From Pirellulaceae bacterium (GTDB lineage: Bacteria > Planctomycetota > Planctomycetia > Pirellulales > Pirellulaceae), in NCBI GenBank assembly GCA_030744095.1, contig JASLRF010000201.1, positions 1 through 7,238 of the forward strand: 7,238 bases of DNA, read 5' to 3'. The notes beneath the pieces are model-generated. The model had not been told where the DNA came from, did not search any database, and saw only the letters and a program-made list of their open reading frames with translations. Numbering within the stretch: the stretch's first letter is position 1; each line of letters begins with the position of its first letter. Of the stretch, positions 6,428-7,238 are shown piece after piece. The translations under genes and the position numbers were made by a program.

Positions 6428-7177
6428 ATGACGACCAAACCGATCATTGGGATCAATGCGGATTACCGGGCTGCTCGTAAGGACGCGCCAGCCTTCTCTT
6501 ATCTGTGCGAAGGTTACTACGAATGCATTATCAAGGCGGGCGGTATTCCCGTTGTCTTACCGTTGCAGCAAGAGGAAGCCGATCTGGCTCGCGTGCTGGA
6601 TAAGTTGGAAGGGTTTGTCTTGATCGGCGGGCAGGACTTGGATCCCCGTCGTGATGGTTTCATGTTGCATCCAACGGTCCGAGTCATGGAAGAGAAACGG
6701 GAACTGTTCGATCGGCGATTGATTCGCCTTGTCGCCGATAAGCGACTTCCTGTTTTCGGTATAGGAGTTGGTATGCAACTGCTCAACGTGTCGCAGGGTG
6801 GCAACTTGTTCCTGCACATTCCGGAAGATCTTCCGGACGCAATTCCGCACAAGGATCTCCAGGACACGGGTCACCGGCACGGTTTGGATGTAACGCCCGA
6901 TTCACTGATGGACCGCGTCTACGGCGATGGCGAGATACGCGTCAACAGCATGCATCATATGGCGGTGGATGAAGTCGCACCGGGGTTCGTCGCGACAGCC
7001 CGTTGTCCCGATGGCGTAGTCGAAGCGATCGAAAGCGAGATCGAGGGTTGGTTCGCGCTCGGTACGCAGTTCCACCCAGAGGCCGGTTCTTCGTCTGCGT
7101 TGGATGTGCGGATCTTTGAAGAATTCGTCGATGGCATCACAGCGCCAAAACCGGAAATGCAGCCCGTGGCGGCGTAG
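6428..7177 (+). CDS. Class I glutamine amidotransferase-like protein (peptidase C26/PuuD-like) lacking the nucleophilic Cys
   Basis: A 249-residue cytoplasmic protein of the family that includes gamma-glutamyl-gamma-aminobutyrate hydrolase (PuuD). Seen: N-terminal KPIIGINADYR, the KAGGIPVVLPL strand (36-46), the GGQDLDP motif (67-73), FGIGVGMQLLNV (110-121), VNSMHHMAV (172-180) and TQFHPE (213-218). Family members have G-I/V-C-R-G-x-Q at the nucleophile elbow; here residue 113 is Gly (codon GGA, 6764-6766) in place of Cys and Val114 in place of Arg, while His216 and Glu218 of the triad remain. Classical thiol hydrolysis of gamma-glutamyl bonds is therefore not expected. The rest of the fold is intact, with no frameshift, so it reads as a maintained gene rather than a decaying one; a binding, regulatory or altered catalytic role is inference. 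A polar tail follows residue 238. The start is set by the strong ribosome binding site. Confidence 0.85.
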   Translation: MTTKPIIGINADYRAARKDAPAFSYLCEGYYECIIKAGGIPVVLPLQQEEADLARVLDKLEGFVLIGGQDLDPRRDGFMLHPTVRVMEEKRELFDRRLIRLVADKRLPVFGIGVGMQLLNVSQGGNLFLHIPEDLPDAIPHKDLQDTGHRHGLDVTPDSLMDRVYGDGEIRVNSMHHMAVDEVAPGFVATARCPDGVVEAIESEIEGWFALGTQFHPEAGSSSALDVRIFEEFVDGITAPKPEMQPVAA

Positions 7178-7228
7178 GTTCCCGCGGCATCAATAGTGAG
7201 ACTATGCCCGTCTAACACAGACCCTACG
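7173..7228 (+). other. Nested dyads after the amidotransferase-like gene
   Basis: CGTAGG (7173-7178, overlapping the stop) and CCTACG (7223-7228) enclose a small hairpin ATAGT-GAG-ACTAT (7193-7205). It could fold at the 3' end of the transcript, but there is no U-tract within the window. I see no gene in the last 60 bases. Confidence 0.2.
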
Positions 7229-7238
7229 TCCGCGTTCG

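Overview
The window looks like chromosomal DNA from a planctomycete, most probably a Pirellulaceae member of the Rhodopirellula/Blastopirellula type. This is inferred from moderately high GC, weak or absent Shine-Dalgarno sites at several starts, a DUF502 membrane protein coupled to hemC, an SGNH-hydrolase protein with an internal helical-repeat insert, and an OleA-like thiolase. No taxonomic marker gene is present. I see no tRNA, rRNA, CRISPR array, transposase or phage gene.

Layout, left to right. Positions 1-350 hold the 3' end of a comF-type phosphoribosyltransferase gene cut by the window edge. A 284-base gap with short GC-rich hairpins follows. Positions 635-2900 form a likely plus-strand operon: a DUF502 membrane protein, hemC (hydroxymethylbilane synthase, tetrapyrrole synthesis) whose start overlaps the DUF502 stop by 14 bases, and a small three-helix membrane protein 27 bases downstream. 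Two minus-strand genes face it. One (2797-4452) encodes a membrane-anchored SGNH-fold protein whose last ~34 codons lie antisense to the end of the small membrane protein gene. The other (4661 to 5791, possibly 5917) encodes an OleA-like 3-ketoacyl synthase III homologue with all four expected active-site residues. Between these two is a 208-base gap with several perfect short palindromes. A 510-636 base non-coding region separates the OleA-like gene from a divergent plus-strand gene (6428-7177) for a class I glutamine amidotransferase-like (peptidase C26/PuuD-like) protein.

How the genes may work together: the DUF502-hemC-membrane protein arrangement suggests co-expression, but only hemC has a known pathway role. 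The OleA-like enzyme and the SGNH protein are on one strand and could both act on acyl chains, but that link is inference. The C26-like protein has a strong ribosome binding site and keeps the fold motifs and the His/Glu of the triad, yet glycine stands where the nucleophilic cysteine belongs.

Most notable points: the C26-like protein without its nucleophile, the OleA homologue without oleB/C/D in view, the SGNH protein with a helical-repeat insert, the long extra loop in the DUF502 protein, and a palindrome/hairpin pair just upstream of the C26-like gene. I found no clear new multi-gene system; most genes belong to recognisable families.
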